Translations under genes and position numbers: made by a program
Part shown: piece after piece, positions 1-5,630 of the stretch
How the letters are laid out: every line of letters begins with the position of its first letter
How positions within the stretch are numbered: position 1 is the first letter of the stretch
Assembly (NCBI GenBank): GCA_003530935.1
Contig: DPEO01000122.1
Location: forward strand, 1-8,386
From: Desulfomicrobiaceae bacterium
GTDB taxonomy: Bacteria; Desulfobacterota; Desulfovibrionia; Desulfovibrionales; Desulfomicrobiaceae
DNA: 8,386 bases
Direction: 5' to 3'
Notes under the pieces: generated by a model
The model's database searches: none
Seen by the model: only the letters and a program-made list of their open reading frames with translations
Told to the model about the DNA's origin: nothing

Positions 1-92
1 GAGAGCGCCACCAGGCGTTCTCCCAAGCGCTGCAGGGCCTCCACCGCCCGTTTGCGCTGCGTGCGGCTCGGACGCGGCGCGTCATGATGCAC
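1..92 (-). CDS. yjgA: YjgA/DarP-like ribosome-associated protein (DUF615), N-terminal 30 residues only
   Basis: This is the 5' end of a gene that runs leftward out of the window. From a GTG at 92, the frame stays open to base 1 and gives a basic N-terminus followed by SRTQRKRAVEALQRLGERLV. That segment closely resembles the start of DUF615 proteins (YjgA, also called DarP), which bind late 50S ribosomal precursors and help large-subunit maturation; this is family knowledge. The GTG overlaps the last 11 nt of aat and has a perfect AAGGAGGT 10 nt upstream, inside the aat coding end. A TTG two codons earlier (98) is in the same frame but sits only 4 nt from that site, so GTG is preferred. The gene is the last visible member of the clp-aat operon. 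Only 30 residues are visible, so the assignment rests on one motif block. Confidence 0.7.
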   Translation of the reverse strand, partial: MHHDAPRPSRTQRKRAVEALQRLGERLVAL

Positions 93-789
93 AGACAATC
101 GTACCTCCTTCCAGCCGCCACCGCCCCTGCTGGGTCGGCAGATGCACTGCGGCCTCCAGGCGGCGGGCGAACTCTTCCCGCGACACCTCAAACCCGCCCA
201 GACGCACCATGTGCGGCGTGGTCTGCTGGCAATCGATGAGTTGGTAGCCCGAGCGGGCCAAGGCCCAGGCCAGGGTGACAAAGCCGACCTTGGATGCCTC
301 GGGTTCCACGTGAAACATAGACTCCCCGAAAAAGACCGCGCCCAAGGCCACGCCGTACAGTCCGCCCACCAGGCGCCCATGGCGCCACACCTCCACACTA
401 TGGGCAAACCCGAGCTCGTGCAAACGCCGATAGGCCGCCTCCATGGCCGGCACAATCCAAGTCCCCAGCCCTCCAGGCCGGGGGACGGAGGCGCACCAGC
501 CAATCACTGCGGGAAAATCCGTATCCAGGGTGACGGTAAAACGGCCTTGACGCAGTACCCGGGCAAGGCGCCGAGGCACGTGGACGCGACCCGGCTCGAT
601 GATGAGCCGCGGATGGGGACTCCACCACAAAATCGGGAGCCCATCACCATACCACGGAAAGATCCCCTGCCGGTACGCGGCCAAAAGCCGCGCCGGGGAG
701 AGGTCGCCCCCCACGGCAAGAAGCCCGTCGTCCTCGGCACTGGCAGGAGATGGGAACGGTGCTCCCGGCAGGAGAAACGCGACGGCCAT
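82..789 (-). CDS. aat: Leucyl/phenylalanyl-tRNA-protein transferase
   Basis: Aat moves Leu or Phe from aminoacyl-tRNA onto proteins with an N-terminal Arg or Lys. This makes primary N-degrons that ClpS recognises and ClpAP destroys; it acts in the cytosol. The 235 residues match the family's usual length (E. coli 234). Visible motifs are GLLAVGGDLSP (22-32), GIFPW (42-46), WWSP (55-58), GTW (109-111), SVEVW (131-135), GGLYG (142-146), GESMF (155-159) and LIDCQ (184-188). W111, F153, E156, D186 and Q188 fall at the same numbers as residues reported as important in E. coli Aat, so the active site looks intact. The ATG at 789 lies 1 nt after the clpA stop (TGATATG), which implies translational coupling. 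An in-frame ATG at 831 would add 14 residues overlapping clpA, has no good ribosome binding site, and does not fit the family N-terminus. The TGA at 84-82 overlaps the next gene. Confidence 0.95.
   Translation of the reverse strand: MAVAFLLPGAPFPSPASAEDDGLLAVGGDLSPARLLAAYRQGIFPWYGDGLPILWWSPHPRLIIEPGRVHVPRRLARVLRQGRFTVTLDTDFPAVIGWCASVPRPGGLGTWIVPAMEAAYRRLHELGFAHSVEVWRHGRLVGGLYGVALGAVFFGESMFHVEPEASKVGFVTLAWALARSGYQLIDCQQTTPHMVRLGGFEVSREEFARRLEAAVHLPTQQGRWRLEGGTIVCAS
103..110 (-). promoter_or_regulatory. Ribosome binding site AAGGAGGT of the yjgA-like gene, inside the aat 3' end
   Basis: On the minus strand the sequence reads AAGGAGGT, fully complementary to the 16S rRNA 3' end. It lies within the last codons of aat, 10 nt before the GTG at 92. 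It is the main evidence that a gene starts inside the aat tail. Confidence 0.8.
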
Positions 790-790
790 A

Positions 791-3004
791 TCACCGATCG
801 TACTGAAACGAGAGGCGGTCGCCGTCCACATCCACAGTCACGACCCCACCCCCGGCCAAGGGACCAAAGAGGATGGCATCGGCCAAGGGATCTTTGATCT
901 CCTTTTGCAGCAGCCGCCCCAGGGGCCGGGCTCCAAACGCGGGATCGAAGCCACGCTGGGCAAGCCAGGCGCGAGCAGCATCGGTCAGCGCCACGCGAAC
1001 CTTTTTGGGGGCGAGTTGGGCGGCGAGCTCGGCCATGAGCTTGTCCACGATGCGCTCCATGACCTCCTGCGAGAGCCCATGGAACGGGACAACGGCATCC
1101 AAACGGTTGCGGAACTCCGGACTAAAGAGCCGCTCCACGGCCTGCATACCCCGGTGGGTGCGCTCGTCCTCCCCTGCCGAGGCGAACCCGATGACCGCGC
1201 TTTGCATCTCCCGGGCGCCGGCGTTGGAGGTCATGAGCAGCACCACGTTGCGGAAATCCGCCTTGCGACCGGAGGTGTCCGTGAGGGTGGCGTGGTCCAT
1301 GACCTGCAAGAGGATGTTGAACATATCCTCATGCGCCTTTTCGATCTCGTCGAGGAGGAGCACGCAATGGGGATTCTTGCGCACCGCATCGATGAGAAGG
1401 CCGCCCTGTTCAAACCCCACATAGCCCGGAGGGGCGCCGATGAGCCGGGCCACGGCGTGCTTTTCCATGTATTCGCTCATGTCGAAGCGCAGAAGCGGCA
1501 CGCCCAAGGCCTCTGCCAGCCGGCGGGCGAGCTCGGTTTTGCCTACGCCGGTGGGGCCGATGCACAAAAACGAGCCCACGGGCCGCTCCTGAGGACCGAG
1601 CCCGGCGCGGGAACGTTTGATGGCCTGCACCACGACATCCACGGCCTCGTCCTGCCCAAAGACCTGCTGTCGCAGCCGGGCGTCCAGGCGCGCCAGCCGC
1701 TCGCGGTCCGAAGACTCCAGGCGCTCGCTGGGGATGCGCGCCATGCGCGCCACGATCCGCTCCACATCCGCCCGAGTGACCGTTCGCCGTCTGCCTCCGG
1801 AAAGGGCAAAGGCCGCGCCCGCTTCATCGAGGACATCGATGGCCTTGTCCGGCAAAAACCGCTCCGTGATGTGCCGGGCGGAAAGCTCCGCCGCGGCGCG
1901 GATGGCGGAGGGCTGGTAACGCACCCCATGATGGGCCTCGTAGCGCTCCCGCAGGCCCAGCAGGATCTTTTCGGTGTCCGCCACGCTGGGCTCGAGAATC
2001 TCCACTTTCTGAAACCGCCGCGAAAGGGCCCGGTCCTTTTCGAAGTGGTTCTTGTACTCCTCGTAGGTGGTGGTGCCGATGCAGCGGATCTCACCCGAGG
2101 CGAGCACCGGCTTCAAGATGTTGGAGGCGTCCAGCGTCCCGCTGCTGGTGGCGCCTGCGCCGACGATGGTGTGGATCTCGTCCACGCACAAAATGGCGCC
2201 CGGGATGTTCTGCAGCTCTGCCACCACGCCCTTGAGCCGGGCCTCGAAATCTCCCCGATACTTGGTGCCCGCCACCAGCGCCCCCATGTCCAGGGCAAAA
2301 AGGCGCACCTCCCGAAACATGGCCGGCACCTCGCCCTGGGCGATGCGCAGGGCAAGGCCTTCCACCACCGCCGTCTTCCCGACCCCGGGATCGCCCACGA
2401 ACACCGGATTGTTCTTCTTGCGCCGGGCAAGGATGCGCAGGGTCCGCTCGATCTCGACGTCCCGACCGATCAGGGGGTCGATGCGGCCCTCCCGGGCCCT
2501 ACGCACCAGATCCACCGTGTATTTTTCCAAAAACGTCGGCTGCGGGGCGTCGCTTCCCCGCGTGGCGGTTTCTTCTTCCGGCTGCACGTGGGAAATGTAT
2601 TCCAGCACGGCAAGCCGGGTCAGCCCCTGGGATTTGAGAAAATACACCGCAAAGGTATCTTCTTCCTCCAGCATGGAGGCGAGAAAATCTCCTGGACGAA
2701 TATGCTGCTTTCCTGCAGATTGAATATGGAGCACGGCGCGCTGCATGGTCCGCTGCACACTGGCTGTCTGGACGATCTCATATTCCGGACGCAGCGCGAT
2801 TTCCATGTGCTCCAAAAAGAATCGATGCAGCTGCTCCTCAAGCCGAGTGATGTCGATTCCACACCCTTCGAGGATACTTTTTCCGTATTCGTCTTTGATG
2901 TATCCATATAAAAGATGCTCTAGAGTCAAAAATTCATGCTGCCGTATCTTGACTTCACGAACCGCCTTGGCAACGATACGTTCCAATTCCGGACTCAGCA
3001 TCAT
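791..3004 (-). CDS. clpA: ATP-dependent Clp protease ATP-binding subunit ClpA
   Basis: ClpA is the hexameric AAA+ unfoldase that threads substrates into the ClpP peptidase; with ClpS it degrades N-degron proteins. The 737 residues fit the ClpA class. They show an N domain (about 1-145, the ClpS docking domain), then D1 with Walker A GDPGVGKT (204-211), Walker B CVDEIH (D275/E276) and pore loop KYRG (248-251). D2 follows with Walker A GPTGVGKT (483-490), Walker B LLLDEIE (D552/E553), pore GYVG (527-530) and a sensor-2-type GARPLGR (691-697). The tripeptide IGF (605-607) sits where the ClpP-docking loop is expected, so this is a protease partner and not a ClpB-type disaggregase. There is also no long ClpB middle coiled coil. 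The start is ATG at 3004 or the adjacent ATG at 3001, 1 nt past the clpS stop. An upstream GTG at 3067 would add 21 residues read from within clpS and is rejected. No clpP lies in the window. Confidence 0.97.
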   Translation of the reverse strand: MMLSPELERIVAKAVREVKIRQHEFLTLEHLLYGYIKDEYGKSILEGCGIDITRLEEQLHRFFLEHMEIALRPEYEIVQTASVQRTMQRAVLHIQSAGKQHIRPGDFLASMLEEEDTFAVYFLKSQGLTRLAVLEYISHVQPEEETATRGSDAPQPTFLEKYTVDLVRRAREGRIDPLIGRDVEIERTLRILARRKKNNPVFVGDPGVGKTAVVEGLALRIAQGEVPAMFREVRLFALDMGALVAGTKYRGDFEARLKGVVAELQNIPGAILCVDEIHTIVGAGATSSGTLDASNILKPVLASGEIRCIGTTTYEEYKNHFEKDRALSRRFQKVEILEPSVADTEKILLGLRERYEAHHGVRYQPSAIRAAAELSARHITERFLPDKAIDVLDEAGAAFALSGGRRRTVTRADVERIVARMARIPSERLESSDRERLARLDARLRQQVFGQDEAVDVVVQAIKRSRAGLGPQERPVGSFLCIGPTGVGKTELARRLAEALGVPLLRFDMSEYMEKHAVARLIGAPPGYVGFEQGGLLIDAVRKNPHCVLLLDEIEKAHEDMFNILLQVMDHATLTDTSGRKADFRNVVLLMTSNAGAREMQSAVIGFASAGEDERTHRGMQAVERLFSPEFRNRLDAVVPFHGLSQEVMERIVDKLMAELAAQLAPKKVRVALTDAARAWLAQRGFDPAFGARPLGRLLQKEIKDPLADAILFGPLAGGGVVTVDVDGDRLSFQYDR

Positions 3005-3005
3005 G

Positions 3006-3314
3006 TCACACCTCCTCCATGGAGGCTCGAAGAGGAAAAGAATTCTTGCGCGCCAAAGAGTGCACAAGCTGCACTTTGGTTTCCGCTATCTCTGCAGTAT
3101 AGACGCCACATTCCCCGATGCCTTCCTTATGGACACGCATCATGATGGCATAGGCCTCTGCCTCGGTCTTGCCAAACACGGACTGCAACACATGCACTAC
3201 GAATTCCATCGTGGTGTAGTCGTCGTTGTGGAGCAGCACTCGATACCAGCGGGGTTCTTGGAGATCTTCTTCCTGCTGGGTGTCCTGAGTGGGCAGCGTC
3301 ACCGGATCGATCAC
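3006..3314 (-). CDS. clpS: ClpS, N-degron adaptor of ClpAP
   Basis: ClpS binds proteins with N-terminal Leu, Phe, Tyr or Trp and delivers them to the ClpA N domain. The 102 residues have the family layout: a flexible N-terminal tail (1-22) then the compact core. Key positions are conserved: N30, D31 and D32 in HNDDYTTMEFV match E. coli N34, D35 and D36; M36 matches gatekeeper M40; H62 in MRVHKEG matches H66. The block GVYTAEIAETK (70-80) is the family signature near the ClpA contact face. The binding pocket therefore looks functional and should prefer bulky hydrophobic N-termini. Start is GTG at 3314, preceded by GGAGGAG on the minus strand and only 3 nt from the stop of the gene upstream. 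The TGA at 3008-3006 is 1 nt from the clpA ATG. Next to clpA and aat, it is part of an N-degron operon. Confidence 0.96.
   Translation of the reverse strand: MIDPVTLPTQDTQQEEDLQEPRWYRVLLHNDDYTTMEFVVHVLQSVFGKTEAEAYAIMMRVHKEGIGECGVYTAEIAETKVQLVHSLARKNSFPLRASMEEV
3010..3016 (-). promoter_or_regulatory. Ribosome binding site of clpA embedded in the clpS stop region
   Basis: The minus strand reads AGGAGGT, within the last ClpS codons (Glu-Glu-Val), 5 nt before the ATG at 3004 and 8 nt before the ATG at 3001. It supports this start over the upstream in-frame GTG at 3067, and implies ribosomes finishing clpS can reinitiate on clpA. Confidence 0.8.
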
Positions 3315-3317
3315 GGT

Positions 3318-3620
3318 TTACTCCTCCCCGTCGAATTCCTCGAGCCATTGGCCGAGCGCAACGATGACCTGACGCGCCTGCTTTGAAGACGAAAAGGTGA
3401 ACTTGGATTGGGGCAAAAACCGTCCGCCCCGCTTCTGGTAGCGCGCCAGCCGAAATTTCACCGGCCCCCAGGTTTCTCCGTCCCGCGCCAACTCCTGAAA
3501 AGCAAACACAATGGTGGTCCACGCCCCGCGGGAGAGCACCTCTTTGCGTAGCTGGCGCACCCGCTGCACGCCGTGCTCGTCCCACCAATCGAGGGTAATG
3601 GCATCAATGGTTTCTGCCAT
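3318..3620 (-). CDS. Small protein of unknown function leading the clpS-clpA-aat operon; possibly PC4-like
   Basis: I do not recognise this 100-residue protein with confidence. It starts at ATG 3620, with AAGGAG 6 nt upstream, and ends with TAA 3 nt before the clpS GTG, so it is almost certainly co-translated with clpS. It has no signal peptide, membrane segment or cysteine. Residues 16-30 are charged and helix-like. Residues 34-76 look like beta strands rich in aromatic and basic residues (WTTIVFAF, VKFRLARYQKRGGRF, SKFTF). Residues 77-95 form a probable amphipathic helix ending in QWLEEF. Antiparallel strands followed by one helix, with K, R and aromatic residues on the strands, recall the PC4/p15-type single-stranded nucleic-acid-binding fold; this is inference at low certainty. 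Position suggests either a co-regulated nucleic-acid-binding protein or an accessory factor for N-degron proteolysis. An in-frame ATG at 3794 is rejected because the extension would cross the promoter and lacks family-like sequence. Confidence 0.85.
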   Translation of the reverse strand: MAETIDAITLDWWDEHGVQRVRQLRKEVLSRGAWTTIVFAFQELARDGETWGPVKFRLARYQKRGGRFLPQSKFTFSSSKQARQVIVALGQWLEEFDGEE

Positions 3621-3653
3621 GGGATACTCCTTATTTTTCCACAATGCGGTCAA

Positions 3654-3682
3654 AACATAAGAACGATGCCCCCTACGGTCAA
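3654..3682 (-). promoter_or_regulatory. Sigma70-like promoter of the small-protein-clpS-clpA-aat operon
   Basis: On the minus strand TTGACC (3682-3677) is followed after exactly 17 nt by TATGTT (3659-3654). Transcription would begin near 3647, giving a leader of about 27 nt that holds little beyond the AAGGAG ribosome binding site at 3632-3627. No heat-shock-type promoter or CIRCE-like repeat is obvious. Called from consensus match only. Confidence 0.6.
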
Positions 3683-3703
3683 AGGGAAAAGCCGCGAAAA
3701 ATC

Positions 3704-3733
3704 CGGACACATCCAGTCCGCATAAAATATTCT
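3704..3733 (+). promoter_or_regulatory. Weak promoter candidate for the disulfide reductase gene, overlapping an inverted repeat
   Basis: On the plus strand CGGACA (3704-3709) and TATTCT (3728-3733) are 18 nt apart, each matching four of six consensus bases. A 5-bp inverted repeat, CGGAC (3704-3708) with GTCCG (3716-3720), covers the -35 element and most of the spacer and could be an operator or simply chance. If real, the leader before the ATG at 3819 would be about 80 nt; I see no riboswitch-like fold there. This and the clp promoter account for the 198-bp gap at 3621-3818. Confidence 0.3.
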
Positions 3734-3818
3734 CGCCAGACACTACCCTTGGCCGCACTTTTCGGGTACACGGCGGGGCGTTCGTTGTCGGCAATCAAAC
3801 CACAAGGAGAAGAACCTC

Positions 3819-5525
3819 ATGAACGTCGTGGTCATCGGCGGCGTGGCCCTCGGCCCCAAAGTGGCCTGCCGCGTCAAACGCGTAACCCCCGAAGCCAACG
3901 TCACCCTCGTGGATGCAAACGCATTGATTTCTTACGGAGGCTGCGGGATCCCGTACTACGTCTCCGGCGACGTCTCCGACCACACCCAACTGCAAGAAAC
4001 CAGCTTCCACATGGTCCGGGACGTGGAGTTCTTCCGCACCTGCAAGGACGTTACCGTCCGCACCCAAACCCGAGCCCTGGCCATCGATCGCAAGGCCAAG
4101 ACCGTGCGCATCCAAGGCCCTGACGGACGCGAAGAAGACTTGCCCTATGACAAGCTCGTCCTCGCCACGGGCAGCACCCCCCGCGTCCTGCCCATCCCCG
4201 GCCGGAATCTTCCGGGCGTGTACACGGTCTCCAATCTAGAGGCCGCCGTCCAGATCAAAGAGGCCGTGGCCAGCGGCAACGTGAGTTCCGCCGTCATCGT
4301 CGGCGCGGGCTTCATCGGCCTGGAAATGGCCGAGGCCTTGGCGGACATGTGGGGCATCGAGACCGCGGTGGTGGAAGTCATGGACCAGGTGCTCCCTGGA
4401 TTCATCAGCCCCACCTTGGCGCGCATCGCGCAGCACCACATGGAAGAAAAAGGGGTTGCCGTCTACACGAGCGAAAAGGTTCTGGCCATGGAAGGCGACG
4501 GCCGGGTGACGCGGGTGCGCACCGACAAGCGCGAACTGGCCGCAGACCTGGTGATCCTTGCCGTAGGGGTCGTGCCCAATGACGAGTTGGCCCGCCAAGC
4601 GGGGCTCACCTGCCATGAGCGCGGCGGCATCATCGTGTCCAAGACCATGCAAACCTCGGATCCGGACATCTACGCCGGCGGCGACTGCGTGGTGGTGGAA
4701 AACCTCGTCACCGGCAAACCTGGATACTATCCGCTGGGCTCCCTCGCCAACCGCCAGGGTCGGGTCATCGGCACCAATGTGGCCGGAGGCCGGGAGACCT
4801 TCGACGGCGCGGTCGGCTCCTTCATCCTCAAGCTCTTCGACTACGCCTTTGCCGGCACCGGCTTGTCCCTCCCTATGGCTCGACGCGAAGGCTTCGACGC
4901 CCAAAGCACCCAGGTGGCGCAATTCGACCACGCCCACTTCTTCCCCAAAAAGGACCTGGTGACCCTGGAGATCGTCTTCGAACGCGGCACGGGCCGGGTT
5001 TTGGGAATCCAAGGGGCCTGCGCCAACGGCGACTCCCTCAAGGCCCGCATCGACGCCGTGGCCGCCATCCTCAAATTCCGCCCCACCCTGGCGGACATCA
5101 GCAACCTGGAAGTCACCTACGCGCCCCCCTACGCCGCAGCCATGGACGTTCTCAATATGGCAGCCAACGCCGCAGACAACATTCTCCATGGCCGCTGCGA
5201 TCCCATCTCGCCAGAGGACTTCATGCAGCTTTGGCAGAATCGCGAACAAGAGAACATCCTCTGCATCGACTGCCGGGAATGGGGGAACGCCGAACCATAT
5301 GTGACCAAGCACCCTGAGTTCTGGAAAAACATCCCCCAGGGGCAGTTACGCGACCGCCTTGCCGAGGTGCCTCAGGACAAGAAAGTACTCCTCATCTGCA
5401 ACACGGGTGGACGTTCCTACGAAGCGCAGCGCATCCTCCACGCGGCAGGACGTAGGGACACCCTCGACGTGCCCGGAGGCATGGGGCTCCTCCGACAATG
5501 TGGATTCGACCCCGCAGCAGAATGA
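3819..5525 (+). CDS. FAD-dependent CoA-disulfide reductase-type oxidoreductase fused to a C-terminal rhodanese domain
   Basis: The 568 residues match CoADR-rhodanese fusions (CoADR-RHD and polysulfide reductase Npsr type), which use NAD(P)H and FAD to reduce CoA disulfide, CoA persulfide or polysulfide. Visible parts are an N-terminal FAD-binding Rossmann segment (VVVIGGVALG, 3-12), redox Cys C42 in SYGGCGIPYYVSG, and LATGSTPR, typical of the class. Next come an NAD(P)H-binding GAGFIG with preceding beta strand, the second FAD motif DIYAGGDC, and a dimerisation domain ending TYAPPYAAAMDVLNMAAN, with the tyrosine characteristic of CoADRs. Residues about 470-568 are a rhodanese domain with active loop CNTGGRS and catalytic C527. 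The single Cys at 42, not a CXXXXC pair, argues against glutathione or lipoamide reductases. Start is ATG 3819 with AAGGAG at 3804-3809. Likely role: persulfide or polysulfide handling and thiol redox balance in the cytosol of a sulfur-metabolising cell. NADH oxidase or peroxidase activity is an alternative. Confidence 0.9.
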   Translation: MNVVVIGGVALGPKVACRVKRVTPEANVTLVDANALISYGGCGIPYYVSGDVSDHTQLQETSFHMVRDVEFFRTCKDVTVRTQTRALAIDRKAKTVRIQGPDGREEDLPYDKLVLATGSTPRVLPIPGRNLPGVYTVSNLEAAVQIKEAVASGNVSSAVIVGAGFIGLEMAEALADMWGIETAVVEVMDQVLPGFISPTLARIAQHHMEEKGVAVYTSEKVLAMEGDGRVTRVRTDKRELAADLVILAVGVVPNDELARQAGLTCHERGGIIVSKTMQTSDPDIYAGGDCVVVENLVTGKPGYYPLGSLANRQGRVIGTNVAGGRETFDGAVGSFILKLFDYAFAGTGLSLPMARREGFDAQSTQVAQFDHAHFFPKKDLVTLEIVFERGTGRVLGIQGACANGDSLKARIDAVAAILKFRPTLADISNLEVTYAPPYAAAMDVLNMAANAADNILHGRCDPISPEDFMQLWQNREQENILCIDCREWGNAEPYVTKHPEFWKNIPQGQLRDRLAEVPQDKKVLLICNTGGRSYEAQRILHAAGRRDTLDVPGGMGLLRQCGFDPAAE

Positions 5526-5532
5526 ACACCAT

Positions 5533-5558
5533 GCGGCCCTTCGGGGCCGCTTCATTTT
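5533..5558 (+). terminator. Intrinsic terminator with UUCG tetraloop after the disulfide reductase gene
   Basis: GCGGCCC (5533-5539), loop TTCG (5540-5543) and GGGCCGC (5544-5550) form a perfect 7-bp GC-rich stem capped by an extra-stable tetraloop, followed by TTCATTTT. It starts 7 nt after the stop codon. It should separate this gene from the HDOD gene downstream. Confidence 0.88.
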
Positions 5559-5565
5559 GATGCTA

Positions 5566-5594
5566 TTGACACCTCCGCGACCCCAACGTAGCTC
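5566..5594 (+). promoter_or_regulatory. Possible promoter of the HDOD gene
   Basis: A perfect TTGACA (5566-5571) lies just past the terminator. At 17 nt spacing the -10 position reads TAGCTC (5589-5594), a poor match, so either the promoter is weak or activator-dependent, or the -35 match is chance. A promoter is expected here because the upstream gene is closed by a strong terminator. Confidence 0.35.
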
Positions 5595-5630
5595 AAGATA
5601 TCCTCGAAATCCCTTGCTCAAGGAGCCGCC

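Noticed and set aside
790..831. Earlier aat start at 831 inside clpA
   Set aside because: No ribosome binding site, and the ATG at 789 restores the family length, with the active-site residues at E. coli numbering.
599..2911. A 770-codon open frame on the plus strand, antisense to aat and clpA
   Set aside because: It mirrors clpA on the opposite strand. The translation is rich in His, Gly, Arg and Pro with no recognisable domain, as expected from antisense reading of a GC-rich gene, while clpA itself is unmistakable.
791..3004. ClpB or ClpC identity for the AAA+ protein
   Set aside because: There is no long middle coiled coil as in ClpB, and no ClpC-type partner context; clpS lies immediately upstream, and an IGF ClpP-docking tripeptide is present.
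3005..3067. Earlier clpA start at a GTG at 3067 within clpS
   Set aside because: The extra 21 residues are read from clpS coding sequence in another frame, while MLSPELE matches the ClpA N-terminus and has a strong ribosome binding site.
3621..3794. N-terminal extension of the small unknown protein to an ATG at 3794
   Set aside because: The extension would read through the TTGACC-N17-TATGTT promoter; the internal ATG at 3620 has a well-placed AAGGAG, and the extension has no protein-like features.
4236..5312. A 358-codon open frame on the minus strand opposite the disulfide reductase
   Set aside because: Antisense shadow of a strongly supported gene, with no domain or ribosome binding site and low-complexity Gly/His/Val-rich translation.
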